A DNA stretch of 64,000 nucleotides from Dokdonella_A sp964582225 (GTDB lineage: Bacteria > Pseudomonadota > Gammaproteobacteria > Xanthomonadales > Rhodanobacteraceae). The stretch lies in the NCBI GenBank assembly GCA_964582225.1, contig CAZORA010000002.1, positions 124,001 to 188,000 of the forward strand, read 5' to 3'. The translations under genes were made by a program, and so were the position numbers. Of the stretch, positions 16,679-26,868 are shown one piece after another. The notes beneath the pieces are model-generated. The model was not told where the DNA came from. It did not search any database and saw only the letters and a program-made list of their open reading frames with translations. Position 1 is the first letter of the stretch. Each line of letters starts with the position of its first letter.

Positions 16679-16912
16679 TCAGAGTGCGGCGTCCAGCCAG
16701 CCGCGCAGCTCGGGCGGGTCGAAGGGCCAGTCGAGTTCGCGCCCACTCGCGGCGTCGCGCAGCACCGGCACGCGGCTGCCGTAGCGTGCCTCCAACGCCG
16801 CGTCGCCGTCGATCCAGACGCTTTCGAAGTCGGGCGCGTGCACGGCGGCGAGGATCGCCAGCGCCCGATCGCAGAGCGGGCAGTCGTCGCGCTGGTAGAG
16901 GGTGAGGTGCAT
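16679..16912 (-). CDS. Glutaredoxin-like protein
   Basis: A 77-residue thioredoxin-fold protein of the glutaredoxin 2-like (YruB/DUF836) group. The redox motif is CPLC near residues 12-15 (LYQRDDCPLCDRA), with the cis-Pro loop SRVPVLRD and the C-terminal FDPPELRGWLD. It likely reduces disulfides in the cytoplasm; partners are unknown. The start MHLTLYQ is the conserved family start; the longer frame upstream is not supported. It is divergent to sdaA. Confidence 0.88.
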   Translation of the reverse strand: MHLTLYQRDDCPLCDRALAILAAVHAPDFESVWIDGDAALEARYGSRVPVLRDAASGRELDWPFDPPELRGWLDAAL

Positions 16913-17017
16913 AGCGGCTGCCGGACGTAGGGAGGACGCCAAGCTCGGCGATCGTGGTGATGCTGTCAAGCGTGCGAGCAGCTGCCCGGGCAATCGTTCA
17001 GGACTCCTGCGGACAGT

Positions 17018-17023
17018 TAGAAT
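17018..17023 (+). promoter_or_regulatory. Candidate -10 box of sdaA
   Basis: TAGAAT lies 30 bp upstream of the sdaA ATG and would give a leader of about 24 bases. No clear -35 box. Confidence 0.35.
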
Positions 17024-17053
17024 TGGCGCTTCCAGCGTCTGGAATTTCCCGCG

Positions 17054-18436
<1,383 letters not shown>

Positions 18437-18536
18437 TCCGCGCCGTCGCGGGCTTGTCTTGCCGCGACGCCTGGCCAATACTTGCTGCGCGCTGGCCCAA
18501 GCGCGTCGTGTCGCCCCGCTAGAATCGGAAGTTCCC

Positions 18537-19064
18537 ATGCCTTTATCGTCGAGGCTGATCGGCCTTTGCCTGCCGCTCATCGCAAGTCTGTCGGTGCCTG
18601 CCCGCGCCGCGCCGCTCCTGAACTTCGAGGTCGGCGGCAGCTTCACCGATCCGTACGTGGTTCCGGCGGTGTTCCTGGAAAGCGTGCTCGATTCGCGGCG
18701 GATCGGCTCCAGCAATTTCGACTGGGCCCCGGATTTCTCGCTCGGCTGGATCGATGGGCGCGATACCGAACGTCTCGATGAAGACGGCTACACCAGCACC
18801 GACGCGATCGTGATCGCCGCGGCCGGCGTGCGCATTCGCTACGCTCCGCCGGACGGCTCGCCCGCGCGCTGGTTCTTCTCCTTCCAGCCGGCCCTGCAGA
18901 GCGGACGCACGGTTTCGCTCAGTAGCGCCTACGAGTTCGTGAGCACTGTCGGCTGGCAGGGCGAGCGCATGAGCATACAGCTGCGCCACATCTCCAACGC
19001 CAGCCTGCACGGTCCGAACCTGGGCGAAACCATGCTGCTCGTCGGCGTCGCGCTGAGTCCCTGA
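18537..19064 (+). CDS. PagL-like lipid A 3-O-deacylase
   Basis: A 175-residue exported protein with a signal peptide (cleavage near ARA-AP, residue 23) and alternating beta-barrel-like strands. Near the C-terminus it has HISNASLHGPNLGE, matching the PagL active-site pattern His-x-Ser-Asn followed by Pro-Asn-x-Gly and Glu. PagL enzymes sit in the outer membrane and remove the 3-O acyl chain from lipid A. The His-Glu spacing is slightly short compared with the form I know, so activity is inferred. A TAGAAT at 18520-18525 is a likely -10 box. Confidence 0.7.
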   Translation: MPLSSRLIGLCLPLIASLSVPARAAPLLNFEVGGSFTDPYVVPAVFLESVLDSRRIGSSNFDWAPDFSLGWIDGRDTERLDEDGYTSTDAIVIAAAGVRIRYAPPDGSPARWFFSFQPALQSGRTVSLSSAYEFVSTVGWQGERMSIQLRHISNASLHGPNLGETMLLVGVALSP

Positions 19065-19085
19065 GCGACGCGCCCGCGCCGCGCC

Positions 19086-19556
19086 TCAGGCGCGGTGGTA
19101 GGGGTGCCCGGCGAGCAGGCTGCTCGCACGGTACAGCTGTTCGACCACCAGCAGGCGCACCAGCATGTGCGGCAGGGTGAGCGGGCCCAGTGACCAGCGC
19201 CGATTGGCGCGCTCCAGCACGTTCGCGCCATGCCCGTCGGGTCCGCCAATCGCAAGCGCGAGATCGCACCCCTGCATGCGCCAGGCGGCGAGCTCGCGCG
19301 CCAGCTCCTCGCTCGACCAGGCCTCGCCGCGTCCGTCGAGGACCACCAACAGCGCGCCCTTCGGCAATGCGGCCAAGATCGCTGCGCCTTCTGCGGCGAC
19401 CGCTCGAGGCAGATCGCCGCTCTTGCCGCGAGCGCCGTGGGCGATCTCGACCAGCTCGAGCGGCAGATCGCGCGAAAGGCGCTTGCGGTATTCCGCAAAG
19501 CCAGTCGCCACCCAAGGCGGCATTCGCTCGCCGACCGCGATCAGCCGCGCCTTCAC
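19086..19556 (-). CDS. rlmH: 23S rRNA pseudouridine-1915 N3-methyltransferase
   Basis: SPOUT-fold methyltransferase acting on pseudouridine 1915 in helix 69 of 23S rRNA in assembled 70S ribosomes. The 156 residues are full length. Family marks are the start MKARLIAVGERMPPWV, the SAM-binding knot LLVVLDGRGEAWSSEELA and LALAIGGPDGHG, and the C-terminal end GHPYHRA. It lies 9 bp after rsfS in the same operon, the conserved arrangement. Confidence 0.96.
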   Translation of the reverse strand: MKARLIAVGERMPPWVATGFAEYRKRLSRDLPLELVEIAHGARGKSGDLPRAVAAEGAAILAALPKGALLVVLDGRGEAWSSEELARELAAWRMQGCDLALAIGGPDGHGANVLERANRRWSLGPLTLPHMLVRLLVVEQLYRASSLLAGHPYHRA

Positions 19557-19565
19557 CGCCGTCGC

Positions 19566-20234
19566 TCAGCCGGACAGCGCCGCCGGCCGCTCGTCCTCAT
19601 CGCCCACGCCCCACAGGCGCTCCAGCGCATAAAAATCGCGGCTGCGCGGCAGCATCACATGGACGACGATGTCACCAAGATCGACCAGCACCCACTCGGC
19701 GTCGTCTTCACCCTCCACGCCCAACGGCATCACGCCGCTTTGCTTCACCTTCTTCACCACCTCGTCGGCAATCGACTTCACGTGCCGCGAGGAGGTTCCG
19801 CTGGCGATCACCAGCAGATCGGTGACGCTGGTTTTATCGCGCACGTCTAGCTCGATCACGTCGCGCGCCTTGAGATCGTCGAGCGCGCCCAGCACCAGCT
19901 TGCGCAGGAGGGCGAAGGGATCGGTCGTGCCCGCGGCCTTTTTCCGCGTGCCGCGCGGAGCGGTCGCAGGCGTCTTCGCCGCGCCGTGCGGACGCGCCGG
20001 GAACGCCGTTGCGCCCGCCTTGATCGCGGCGGAGCGCTGCGATGCAACCTTCGCATCTTTGGTCCGTTTCACCGCGACTCCGCTGGCCGCGGCGCGCTTG
20101 CCGGCGACCGCGCCAGCGCGCTTGCCGATCGTCGCCTTGGCTGCCGGCGTCTTGCGCGCGGCGGTGGTTTTCCTATCGGCGGCGCTGGTGCCGCTGCCGG
20201 CTGCACTGCGAGAACGCTTTTGCGTGGTGGCCAA
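19566..20234 (-). CDS. rsfS: Ribosomal silencing factor with long basic N-terminal extension
   Basis: RsfS binds ribosomal protein L14 (uL14) and blocks subunit joining in starvation. The conserved domain is the C-terminal half (LLRKLVLGALDDLKARDVIELDVRDKTS..., DWVLVDLGDIVVHVMLPRSRDFYALERLW). In front is about 105 residues rich in Lys, Ala, Arg and Thr (KKTAAR-type), resembling histone H1 or SWI-like tails; this is unusual for a family normally near 110-120 residues. I chose the TTG at 20234 (LATTQKRSRS) because GAGGAA precedes it at good spacing and a TATACT box lies just upstream; the only ATG, at 20330, lies before that box. Confidence 0.85.
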   Translation of the reverse strand: MATTQKRSRSAAGSGTSAADRKTTAARKTPAAKATIGKRAGAVAGKRAAASGVAVKRTKDAKVASQRSAAIKAGATAFPARPHGAAKTPATAPRGTRKKAAGTTDPFALLRKLVLGALDDLKARDVIELDVRDKTSVTDLLVIASGTSSRHVKSIADEVVKKVKQSGVMPLGVEGEDDAEWVLVDLGDIVVHVMLPRSRDFYALERLWGVGDEDERPAALSG

Positions 20235-20280
20235 GCGGGGGGTTCCTCGAAACGACCGGCGCCTTGATCGGCGCCGCCCC

Positions 20281-20286
20281 AGTATA
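20281..20286 (-). promoter_or_regulatory. Candidate -10 box of rsfS-rlmH
   Basis: TATACT on the minus strand, about 45 bp before the TTG start of rsfS. It supports that start over the ATG further upstream. The -35 region is not clear. Confidence 0.4.
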
Positions 20287-20378
20287 GGAAGAATCGCGAC
20301 CGGCAGAGCGGGGCGGCAAACCTTGGCCACCAGCGCCGCGGCGCTGCTTCGATCTGCTCTGCGGCGCGACGACGCGCT

Positions 20379-20924
20379 TCAGCGCTGCGCGGTGGCGCCG
20401 AGCCGGACCACCGTGCTGCCCATCATCACCGCGTTCGGCACGATCACCACGTCGCCACCGTCGGCGCGAAGCGTGGTGAAGCCCAGCGAAACGCTCTCCA
20501 CCGTGGCCGCGATCGCGACGTCGCCGGGCCCGCTCACGCGCAATCGATCGCCGACGCGAATCGGCCGGTACAGGACCAAGGCCAGACCCGCGACCAGGTT
20601 GCCCAACGTGTTCTGCGCGGCCACCCCGATCACCACCGAGACGATGCCCGCGCCGGCCAGCAGGGTTCGCCCCAGGCTGCGCAGTTCCGGAATCAGGTGC
20701 GCCCAGATAATGAAGCAAACCAGGAAGCAAAGCAGCTGGAGGAAGGCGCTGATGTAGCGCAACGCGGTCACGTCGGTCAGGTGCGCCTCCAGCCGCCGTG
20801 CGTTGCGGCGAATCGCGAGCGTCAACGCGGTAGCCAGGAACAACAGGGCCAGGCCGATGCTGCCGGCCCCCAACAGGCTGCTCGGGTTCAGGAGATCCGC
20901 TGCGGCATGGTCGAACATTCCCAC
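20379..20924 (-). CDS. Small MscS-type mechanosensitive channel
   Basis: A 181-residue MscS-family protein, shorter than the 286-residue E. coli MscS. Two hydrophobic helices (about 20-38 and 57-75) precede the pore helix and beta domain: IVSVVIGVAAQNTLGNLVAGLALVLYRPIRVGDRLRV, then the family loop VESVSLGFTTLRADGGDVVIVPNAVM. It ends right after the beta domain, lacking the C-terminal alpha/beta cage. It likely releases solutes on osmotic downshift, though the truncated cage may alter gating. Confidence 0.88.
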   Translation of the reverse strand: MGMFDHAAADLLNPSSLLGAGSIGLALLFLATALTLAIRRNARRLEAHLTDVTALRYISAFLQLLCFLVCFIIWAHLIPELRSLGRTLLAGAGIVSVVIGVAAQNTLGNLVAGLALVLYRPIRVGDRLRVSGPGDVAIAATVESVSLGFTTLRADGGDVVIVPNAVMMGSTVVRLGATAQR

Positions 20925-21008
20925 TTCCTCGAGTAGCGCGGTCGCTGCGCCGGGGGGTCATTCTCGCCCCTTGCGCGCCATAGCGCGCCGGCACCGCCGC
21001 AGCGGGGA

Positions 21009-21014
21009 TACAAT
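21009..21014 (+). promoter_or_regulatory. Candidate -10 box of the DEAD-box helicase gene
   Basis: TACAAT 38 bp upstream of the ATG, giving a leader of about 30 bases. No clear -35 box. Confidence 0.35.
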
Positions 21015-21052
21015 GACAGCCTTGAACTTCCGCGGCGCAGGCCGCTCTGCGC

Positions 21053-22954
21053 ATGTCGGACAGCGACGCCGGGACGCCGGCTGAAACCCCTTCCTTCGCC
21101 GATCTGGGCCTTGCTGCGGCGCTGCTCGAGGCGCTCGGTGAGGTCGGCTACGAAAGCCCTTCGCCGATCCAGGCGGCCACCATCCCGCCGCTGCTCGCCG
21201 GGCGCGACGTGCTCGGCCAGGCGCAGACCGGCAGCGGCAAGACCGCGGCCTTCGCGCTGCCGATCCTGCATCGCCTGGATCCTGCCCTGCACGCGCCGCA
21301 GGCCCTGGTGCTGACGCCGACCCGCGAGCTGGCGATCCAGGTGGCCGAAGCCTTCCAGAGCTACGCCACCCATCTGCCGGGCTTTCGCGTGCTGCCGATC
21401 TACGGCGGCCAGGGCTACGGACTGCAGCTGGCTGGGCTGCGCCGCGGCGCGCAGGTCGTGGTCGGCACGCCGGGGCGGGTCATCGACCACCTCGAGCGCG
21501 GCTCGCTCGAACTTTCCGCGGTGCGCAGCCTGGTGCTCGACGAAGCCGATGAAATGCTGCGCATGGGCTTCATCGACGACGTCGAAAAGGTGCTGGCGCG
21601 GGTGCCGCCCGAGCGCCAGATCGCACTGTTTTCGGCGACCATGCCGGCGCCGATCCGGCGCATCGCGCACGAGCACCTGCGCGAGCCGGTCGAAATCGCC
21701 ATTGCCGCCGGCGCTGCCACTACGCCGAACATCCATCAGCGCTACTGGTACGTGAGCGGGGTGCACAAGCTGGACGCCCTGACCCGCATCCTCGAGGCCG
21801 AACCTTTCGAAGCGATGATCATCTTTGCCCGCACCAAGCAGGCCACCGAAGAGTTGGCCGAGAAGCTGCAAGCGCGCGGCTTCCCGGCGGCAGCAATCAA
21901 CGGCGACCTGGTGCAGGCGCAGCGCGAGCGCACCATCGGCCAGCTGCGCGACGGCAAGCTCGACATCCTGGTCGCCACCGACGTGGCCGCCCGCGGCCTC
22001 GACGTCGAGCGCATCAGCCACGTGATCAACTACGACATCCCGCACGACGTGCAAGGCTATGTGCACCGCATTGGCCGCACCGGCCGCGCCGGCCGCAGCG
22101 GCGAAGCGATCCTCTTCGTGACGCCGCGCGAAAAGCGCATGCTGCAGACGATCGAGCGCGCCACCCGGCAGCGCATCGAGGAGATGCGCCTGCCGACCGT
22201 GGATGCCGTCAATGATCGCCGCATCGAGCGCTTCAAGCAGCGCATCGCGGAAACCCTGACGGCCGGCGGACTGGCGCCCTTCCGCAGTCTGGTCGAAGCC
22301 TTCGAGCAGGAGCAGGACGTACCGGCCCGCGAGATCGCCGCGGCGCTGGCGCGCATGGTCCAAGGCGAGCGCCCATTGCTGCTCGAGCCGCCCGCGCGCA
22401 AGCCGCCACGCGCGGGCGAAGCGGACGAGCGCAGGCCGCCGCGAGCTCTGCGCGAGCCTCGCGACGCGGAGCGCGAGCGTCCGCATCGCGAGCGTCCTGA
22501 AGCGCAACTCGAACGCGGCACCCGCGCGGAAACCACGCAAGCTTTCGCGCCCGAGCGCGCACCGCGCGAGCGCCCCGTCGCACGCGAGCGCCCCGCGGTG
22601 CGGGCGCCCGCCGAGGGCTTCGAGACCTTCCGCATCGAGGTCGGCCACGAGCACGGCGTGCGTCCCGCCAACATCGTCGGCGCGATCGCCAACGAAGCCG
22701 GGCTCGACGCCAAGTACATCGGCCACGTCGACATCCACGACGACTACAGCCTGGTCGAGCTGCCGAGCGGGATGCCGGCAGAAATCTTCCACCATCTGAA
22801 AAAGGTCTGGGTGTCCGGCCAAAAGCTCCGGATCAGTCGCCTCGGCAAACCGACGGCGCGCTCCGGCCCGCGCTCGCGCCCGCCACGCTCCGACCGAGCG
22901 CAATCGCCACGCCCCGACGCCCGACCGCACCGCGGGCCGCCGAGCTCAAGCTGA
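21053..22954 (+). CDS. deaD: DEAD-box ATP-dependent RNA helicase (DeaD/CsdA type)
   Basis: RNA unwinding in ribosome assembly and mRNA turnover. The 633 residues have the Q motif (SFADLG...YESPSPIQ), motif I AQTGSGKT, Ia PTRELAIQ, II LDEADEML, III SAT, and C-terminal helicase motifs IIFARTKQ, ATDVAARGLDVE and HRIGRTGRAGR. After the core comes an Arg/Glu/Pro-rich linker of about 90 residues (RERPEAQLERGTRAE) and a DbpA-type RNA-binding domain (FRIEVGHEHGVRPANIVGAIANE, about 525-600), then a basic tail. This layout fits DeaD. The 3' end overlaps the convergent DUF502 gene by 9 bp. Confidence 0.92.
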   Translation: MSDSDAGTPAETPSFADLGLAAALLEALGEVGYESPSPIQAATIPPLLAGRDVLGQAQTGSGKTAAFALPILHRLDPALHAPQALVLTPTRELAIQVAEAFQSYATHLPGFRVLPIYGGQGYGLQLAGLRRGAQVVVGTPGRVIDHLERGSLELSAVRSLVLDEADEMLRMGFIDDVEKVLARVPPERQIALFSATMPAPIRRIAHEHLREPVEIAIAAGAATTPNIHQRYWYVSGVHKLDALTRILEAEPFEAMIIFARTKQATEELAEKLQARGFPAAAINGDLVQAQRERTIGQLRDGKLDILVATDVAARGLDVERISHVINYDIPHDVQGYVHRIGRTGRAGRSGEAILFVTPREKRMLQTIERATRQRIEEMRLPTVDAVNDRRIERFKQRIAETLTAGGLAPFRSLVEAFEQEQDVPAREIAAALARMVQGERPLLLEPPARKPPRAGEADERRPPRALREPRDAERERPHRERPEAQLERGTRAETTQAFAPERAPRERPVARERPAVRAPAEGFETFRIEVGHEHGVRPANIVGAIANEAGLDAKYIGHVDIHDDYSLVELPSGMPAEIFHHLKKVWVSGQKLRISRLGKPTARSGPRSRPPRSDRAQSPRPDARPHRGPPSSS

Positions 22955-23605
22955 GCGTTCCTCGCCACCCAGCGTAAAGGGCAGCGCATCGCCTGCCACC
23001 GCGCCTGCGGACAGAATGAAAGCCATCGCCTGGTCGACGCTCCAGTCGGTTGCGATCAGGCACTCGACTGGCAGTATCTCCAGGTAGCCGCCGGTAGGAT
23101 TCGGCGTGGTCGGCACGTAGACCGCCGCCAGCTCCCGCCCGCCGCCGTCGCGAAACACACGGGTGACGAAACCGATCGCCTTGAGTTCGGGCGAGGGGAA
23201 GCTGATCAGCACGACCCGCTGCGTGCCGCCTGGCTTGGTTTGCAGCATCGACATCAGCTTCTTGCTGCCGCTGTAGATCGTGTGCGCCAGCGGGATACGA
23301 TCGATCAGGCGCTCGAAAAAGCCGAGGAAGCGGCGCCCCAGCACGCGGCTGGCGGCGAAACCGAGCGCATACAGTGAAACCAGGGTCGCAACAAAGGCCA
23401 GCAGCGAGATCAGCCAACCCTGATTGATGTGGCCAAGCGTTTCCGGAAAGCGCTCCGCGAGCCAGGCGAACAGCGGTTCCATCCACGGCAGGTTGATTTC
23501 CGAAAGAAGCGAGAAGATCGCCTTGAAGACGACCCAGGTAAGCCAGACCGGGATGAAGGTCAAAAGCCCGGTCAGAAGATAGCGCTGGGCGTGAAAGCTG
23601 GGCAC
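22946..23605 (-). CDS. DUF502 family inner-membrane protein
   Basis: A 219-residue DUF502 protein: two membrane helices (YLLTGLLTFIPVWLTWVVF and WLISLLAFVATLVSLYALGFAAS) followed by a soluble domain with the family segment IPLAHTIYSGSKKLM and VVLISFPSPELKAIGFVTR, PTTPNPTGGYLEILP. Function is not established; members are found across bacteria and plants. Translation starts at a GTG with only a weak ribosome binding site; no better start covers the first helix. Confidence 0.88.
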   Translation of the reverse strand: MPSFHAQRYLLTGLLTFIPVWLTWVVFKAIFSLLSEINLPWMEPLFAWLAERFPETLGHINQGWLISLLAFVATLVSLYALGFAASRVLGRRFLGFFERLIDRIPLAHTIYSGSKKLMSMLQTKPGGTQRVVLISFPSPELKAIGFVTRVFRDGGGRELAAVYVPTTPNPTGGYLEILPVECLIATDWSVDQAMAFILSAGAVAGDALPFTLGGEERSA

Positions 23606-23708
23606 GGGATCCGAAAGCGGCGAACGACCGCGACATCATCGCCGCGCGCGGTCGGATTGACCAGCGGTCGGCGGCAGGAATGGATTCCGCTCTCGCCTTC
23701 TGGCGCTT

Positions 23709-24239
23709 CTACGGCGATGGCGCGGACAGCGCACCGCTCGACGGCTTGAGCCGGGCGCCCTTGAAGTACATCACGCGCAGATCGAGGCCGCGCCGACTGC
23801 GGCCGATATAGACGAAGCGCGGATTCCACCACGCAGCCACCCGGCCCCGAGCGTGAAAGCGCTGGTTCTCGAGTTCGAGCAGCACACCGATGCAGGGAAA
23901 ATCGCGCGCCCGCGCGTATTCCTCGAGCAGGACGCAGGAGCGCTTGAGCAGCTGCATCACCAGCGAGGTCGAGCGCCAGCGCTTGCCGATGAAGGTACGC
24001 CAGTAGTAGACCGGCTGCTCCAGGCGCGGCGGCGTCAGCGCGACGGCGGTGCAGACGCCAGCCACTTCGCCCGCGGCGTCGAGCGCGTGCATGGCAACCT
24101 GCGGCAAGCGCTCCTCCATCTGTGCGATCTCCCTGAGCGCGCCCTCGCGCTGCCAGAAGTCGCGGATCCTCGCGGCCGATTCCGGCTGTAGCGCCTGCCA
24201 GTCGACCACGAAGCGAAAGCGCGCGCTGTCGCCGCTCAC
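23709..24239 (-). CDS. Uncharacterised protein, possibly acyltransferase-like
   Basis: A 176-residue soluble protein I cannot assign firmly. The order of elements (RIRDFWQREGAL, then MHALDAAGEVAGVCTAVAL, YYWRTFIGKRWRSTSLVMQLLKRSCVLLEEYARARDFPCIGVLLELENQRFHARG) resembles a GNAT-like fold with a beta strand followed by a basic turn and helix, but no textbook GNAT motif A is present. Its start overlaps the stop of the TIGR03032 gene by four bases, so it is cotranslated with it. Confidence 0.6.
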   Translation of the reverse strand: MSGDSARFRFVVDWQALQPESAARIRDFWQREGALREIAQMEERLPQVAMHALDAAGEVAGVCTAVALTPPRLEQPVYYWRTFIGKRWRSTSLVMQLLKRSCVLLEEYARARDFPCIGVLLELENQRFHARGRVAAWWNPRFVYIGRSRRGLDLRVMYFKGARLKPSSGALSAPSP

Positions 24240-25423
24240 GAATCGACTTCTCTTGCGGCGCGATCGGCAGCGTCCGCCGACACAGGCGCAGGCTGCGGGC
24301 TGAAGGCCACCTCGCGCAGCGCCTCGTCGGGCAGAGCCCAGGAGTTCTGCAGGTGTTGGCCTTCATGGATGATCTCCGGGAACAGCACGCCCTTCAGCGC
24401 CTGTACGGCGAAGATCTCCTGCACGCCACCGGTGAACTTGAGCAGGGCGATGGTCTTGCCGGTTTGGATGTGCACCGCCCACACTCCGCTCTGGCGGTCG
24501 GCGTTGGCTTCGGTGATCTCGATCTCCGTGAAGGCGTTGGTCTCGCGCAGCTGGGAGAGGCCGATGAAGGCCACCGGCCCAAGAAAATCGAGCCCGCGCG
24601 CGAAGCCTGGCACACGGGCGACCTCGAGCCTCGCGCCGCTTTTCGGATCGATCGTGAGCAGCGCCCCGCGGCCGGATTCGAGCACCCACAGGCGGCCGTC
24701 ATGCCAGCGCGGCGAGTGCGGCATGGACAGGCCGCGGGCGACGATGCGGTTATCCAGCATGTCGATCAGAATCCCGCCATCGCGCTTGTTGGCGCGCCAG
24801 CCCTGCGGGGTATCGGTCTCGCCGAGCGCGCTCAGGTAGCGGGGCTTGCCCTCGCGCATGCCGAGCCCGTTCAGGTGGCAGCGGTCCTCCGGCGCATAGC
24901 TCTCGACGAAACCCGGCCGCCAACGCGGGGCGAAGCTCGATTTGCCGTCCAGCGTGCACAGGCAGGAAAACAGCGTATTGACGAACCACAGTTCGCCGCG
25001 CGCGTCCCAGGCCATCTCGTGGATGTCGATCGCACCGGTGACGTGCGCGCGACGGGCGAGAAATACTGCATCGTGGCGCGGCGGATCCTGCAGCCGTTTC
25101 GCCACCGCCGGCATGTTGCGAAACTCGACGATTTCGATCTGCGTGCCGAGCGCCAGACGCTCGCCGTCAGCAGCCATGCCCATGGGCCGGCTGAAGCTGC
25201 GAAAGTGCGTATTGATGCTGGGCCCGTCCGGGCGCAGGATCACCAATTTGCCGGCCTGATAGGTGCTGAGCACGAGGCAGCCACCGAGCTCGCGCAGCAG
25301 GTCCGGAAAGTTCCGCGAATGCTGGCTGCCAAGGATTTCGGGCACCGGCACCGCGGCCGTCTGCGCGTCGACGGACGGCGCATCCGCAGTCGGGCTTGCC
25401 GCGTCGCTCGAGTGGGACTGCAT
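24236..25423 (-). CDS. TIGR03032 family protein
   Basis: A 395-residue protein of the TIGR03032/DUF4915 family, probably a beta-propeller. Visible hallmarks: LGGCLVLSTYQAGKLVILR, FSRPMGMA, ALGTQIEIVEFRNMP, DIHEMAWDARGELWFVNTLFSCLCTLD, HLNGLGMREGKPRYLSALGETD, GWRANKRDGGILIDML, and the final GVLFPEIIHEG. Function is not known; some members sit next to polysaccharide or peptide modification genes. The ATG at 25423 has AGGAAT upstream, and the longer frame begins inside non-conserved sequence. Confidence 0.88.
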   Translation of the reverse strand: MQSHSSDAASPTADAPSVDAQTAAVPVPEILGSQHSRNFPDLLRELGGCLVLSTYQAGKLVILRPDGPSINTHFRSFSRPMGMAADGERLALGTQIEIVEFRNMPAVAKRLQDPPRHDAVFLARRAHVTGAIDIHEMAWDARGELWFVNTLFSCLCTLDGKSSFAPRWRPGFVESYAPEDRCHLNGLGMREGKPRYLSALGETDTPQGWRANKRDGGILIDMLDNRIVARGLSMPHSPRWHDGRLWVLESGRGALLTIDPKSGARLEVARVPGFARGLDFLGPVAFIGLSQLRETNAFTEIEITEANADRQSGVWAVHIQTGKTIALLKFTGGVQEIFAVQALKGVLFPEIIHEGQHLQNSWALPDEALREVAFSPQPAPVSADAADRAAREVDS

Positions 25424-25493
25424 GCAGATTCCTCGTTCGCACTGCCAGCGCCGAGAGTACAACGGAACGCCGCGCGCTCAGCGGCGCGCAAGA

Positions 25494-25961
25494 TCAAGAG
25501 CCAGCAGGCGACTTGCGCCGGACGTAAATCTGCTTCCGTACCCGCGCCACCGGCTGGCCTGCCGCATCGACCACCGGGGTCTCGAACCAGCGCAGGCACT
25601 TCCGCCCTTCGACGGTCGCCGCGCGCAGTTCGCCGAGCACGGCGTCCTCCAGCCGGAACTCGGCGTAGACGCTTTCCCGCGCCGGGCGCAGGAACTCGAT
25701 TTCGGCGGCCCTGTCCCAGACGATGTAGTCGCGACCGAGACCGTGCATTACCAGCAGCATCCAGAACGGATCGGTCATCGAGAACAGGCTGCCGCCGTAC
25801 TGGGTGCCGACGTAGTTTCGGTTGTACCAGCGCAGGCGCAGCTCGACCCGCGCGTAACGCCAGTCGGCATCCAGCGTCAGCACGCGGATGCCGGCGAAGC
25901 GGAACGGCGGCCACAGGTTCATGATGCGGCGCAGGCCGCGCGCCGTGAGTCGCTCCCTCAT
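25494..25961 (-). CDS. DUF4442 hotdog-fold protein (thioesterase-like)
   Basis: A 155-residue protein of the DUF4442/YiiD C-terminal type, a hotdog-fold relative of acyl-CoA thioesterases. Supporting segments: RIMNLWPPFRFAGIRV, LRWYNRNYVGTQYGGSLFSMTDPFWMLLV (the central helix of the hotdog) and WDRAAEIEFLRPAR. The substrate is unknown. It starts 16 bp after the CnoX stop and appears to belong to the same minus-strand operon. Confidence 0.82.
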   Translation of the reverse strand: MRERLTARGLRRIMNLWPPFRFAGIRVLTLDADWRYARVELRLRWYNRNYVGTQYGGSLFSMTDPFWMLLVMHGLGRDYIVWDRAAEIEFLRPARESVYAEFRLEDAVLGELRAATVEGRKCLRWFETPVVDAAGQPVARVRKQIYVRRKSPAGS

Positions 25962-25977
25962 CGCCGCCGCCGCGGCA

Positions 25978-26868
25978 TCAAAAAAGCAGCGAGGACATCT
26001 TGCGCCGGTAGCTCGCCACCAGCTCGGTGTCGTCGATCACGCTGAACGCCGCGATCAGGCGCTGCTTGGCGCGGCCGTCCTGCCAGCCGCGGTCGCGCCG
26101 CAGGATTTCGAGAAACTGCTCCAGCGCCGCCGCCGGTTCGCCGTCGATCAGAAGCCGCACGCCGAGCAGGTCGCGGGCTTCGAAATCGTCCGCATCCCTC
26201 GCCACCCGCGCTTCGAGCTCAGCGCGCGCCGGCGCGCCCTTGAGCGCGGCCGCAAAGCCAAGCTCACTGCGCAGGCGCCGCGCGCGCTCGTCGCCGGCAA
26301 CGCTGGCCGGCACCGAATCGAGCTCGGCTTCGGCCGCCGCGGCATTGCCCGCGCGCATCTGCGCCAGCGCCAGATCGAGCTTCAACTCCGGCCGATCCGG
26401 GTCGGCGGCAATTTCCTGCTGGATGCGCGCAATCGCTTCTTCCGGTGTCTCCGCCACGGTGCTCGGCGACTCCTCAGCCGCGGTTTCGTCGACCGTCTCG
26501 GCCGGCTGCACGTGACGCTGCAGAAACTCGCGGATCGCACCCTCCGGGAGCGCCCCGGTGAAGCCGTCGCGCACCTGTCCGTCGACGATCAGCATCACCA
26601 TCGGGATGCTGCGCACACCGAAGGCCGCGGCCAGGCCCTGCTCCTTGTCGACATCGATCTTGGCCAGCCGCAGTGCGCCATTGAAGCTGTCGACGACCTT
26701 TTCCAGAAGCGGGCCAAGCGTGCGACAGGGCCCGCACCAGGTGGCCCAGAGATCGACCAAAATCGGCTGGGTGGAAGAAGCGTCCAGCACCTCGGTCTGG
26801 AAGTTGGCTTCGGTGGCGTCGAACACCCAGGGCGAAGCGGATGGTGCGGAAGGAATCGGAGCGGACAT
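25978..26868 (-). CDS. cnoX: Thioredoxin-TPR co-chaperone, CnoX/YbbN-like
   Basis: A 296-residue protein with an N-terminal thioredoxin domain (about 10-115) and C-terminal TPR-like helices (from about 150), the YbbN/CnoX architecture. In E. coli CnoX protects unfolded proteins from hypochlorous acid oxidation and hands them to GroEL and DnaK. Here the active site is WCGPC (VDLWATWCGPCRTLGPLLE), so it should retain real oxidoreductase activity, unlike the E. coli form with SQHC. The chosen ATG at 26868 has AGGA at proper spacing; a TTG two codons earlier is also possible. Confidence 0.88.
   Translation of the reverse strand: MSAPIPSAPSASPWVFDATEANFQTEVLDASSTQPILVDLWATWCGPCRTLGPLLEKVVDSFNGALRLAKIDVDKEQGLAAAFGVRSIPMVMLIVDGQVRDGFTGALPEGAIREFLQRHVQPAETVDETAAEESPSTVAETPEEAIARIQQEIAADPDRPELKLDLALAQMRAGNAAAAEAELDSVPASVAGDERARRLRSELGFAAALKGAPARAELEARVARDADDFEARDLLGVRLLIDGEPAAALEQFLEILRRDRGWQDGRAKQRLIAAFSVIDDTELVASYRRKMSSLLF

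Noticed and set aside
20888..22930. Open frame of 680 codons antisense to the DEAD-box helicase
   Set aside because: Low-complexity Arg/Ala/Gly sequence with no motifs; the plus-strand helicase motifs are unmistakable.
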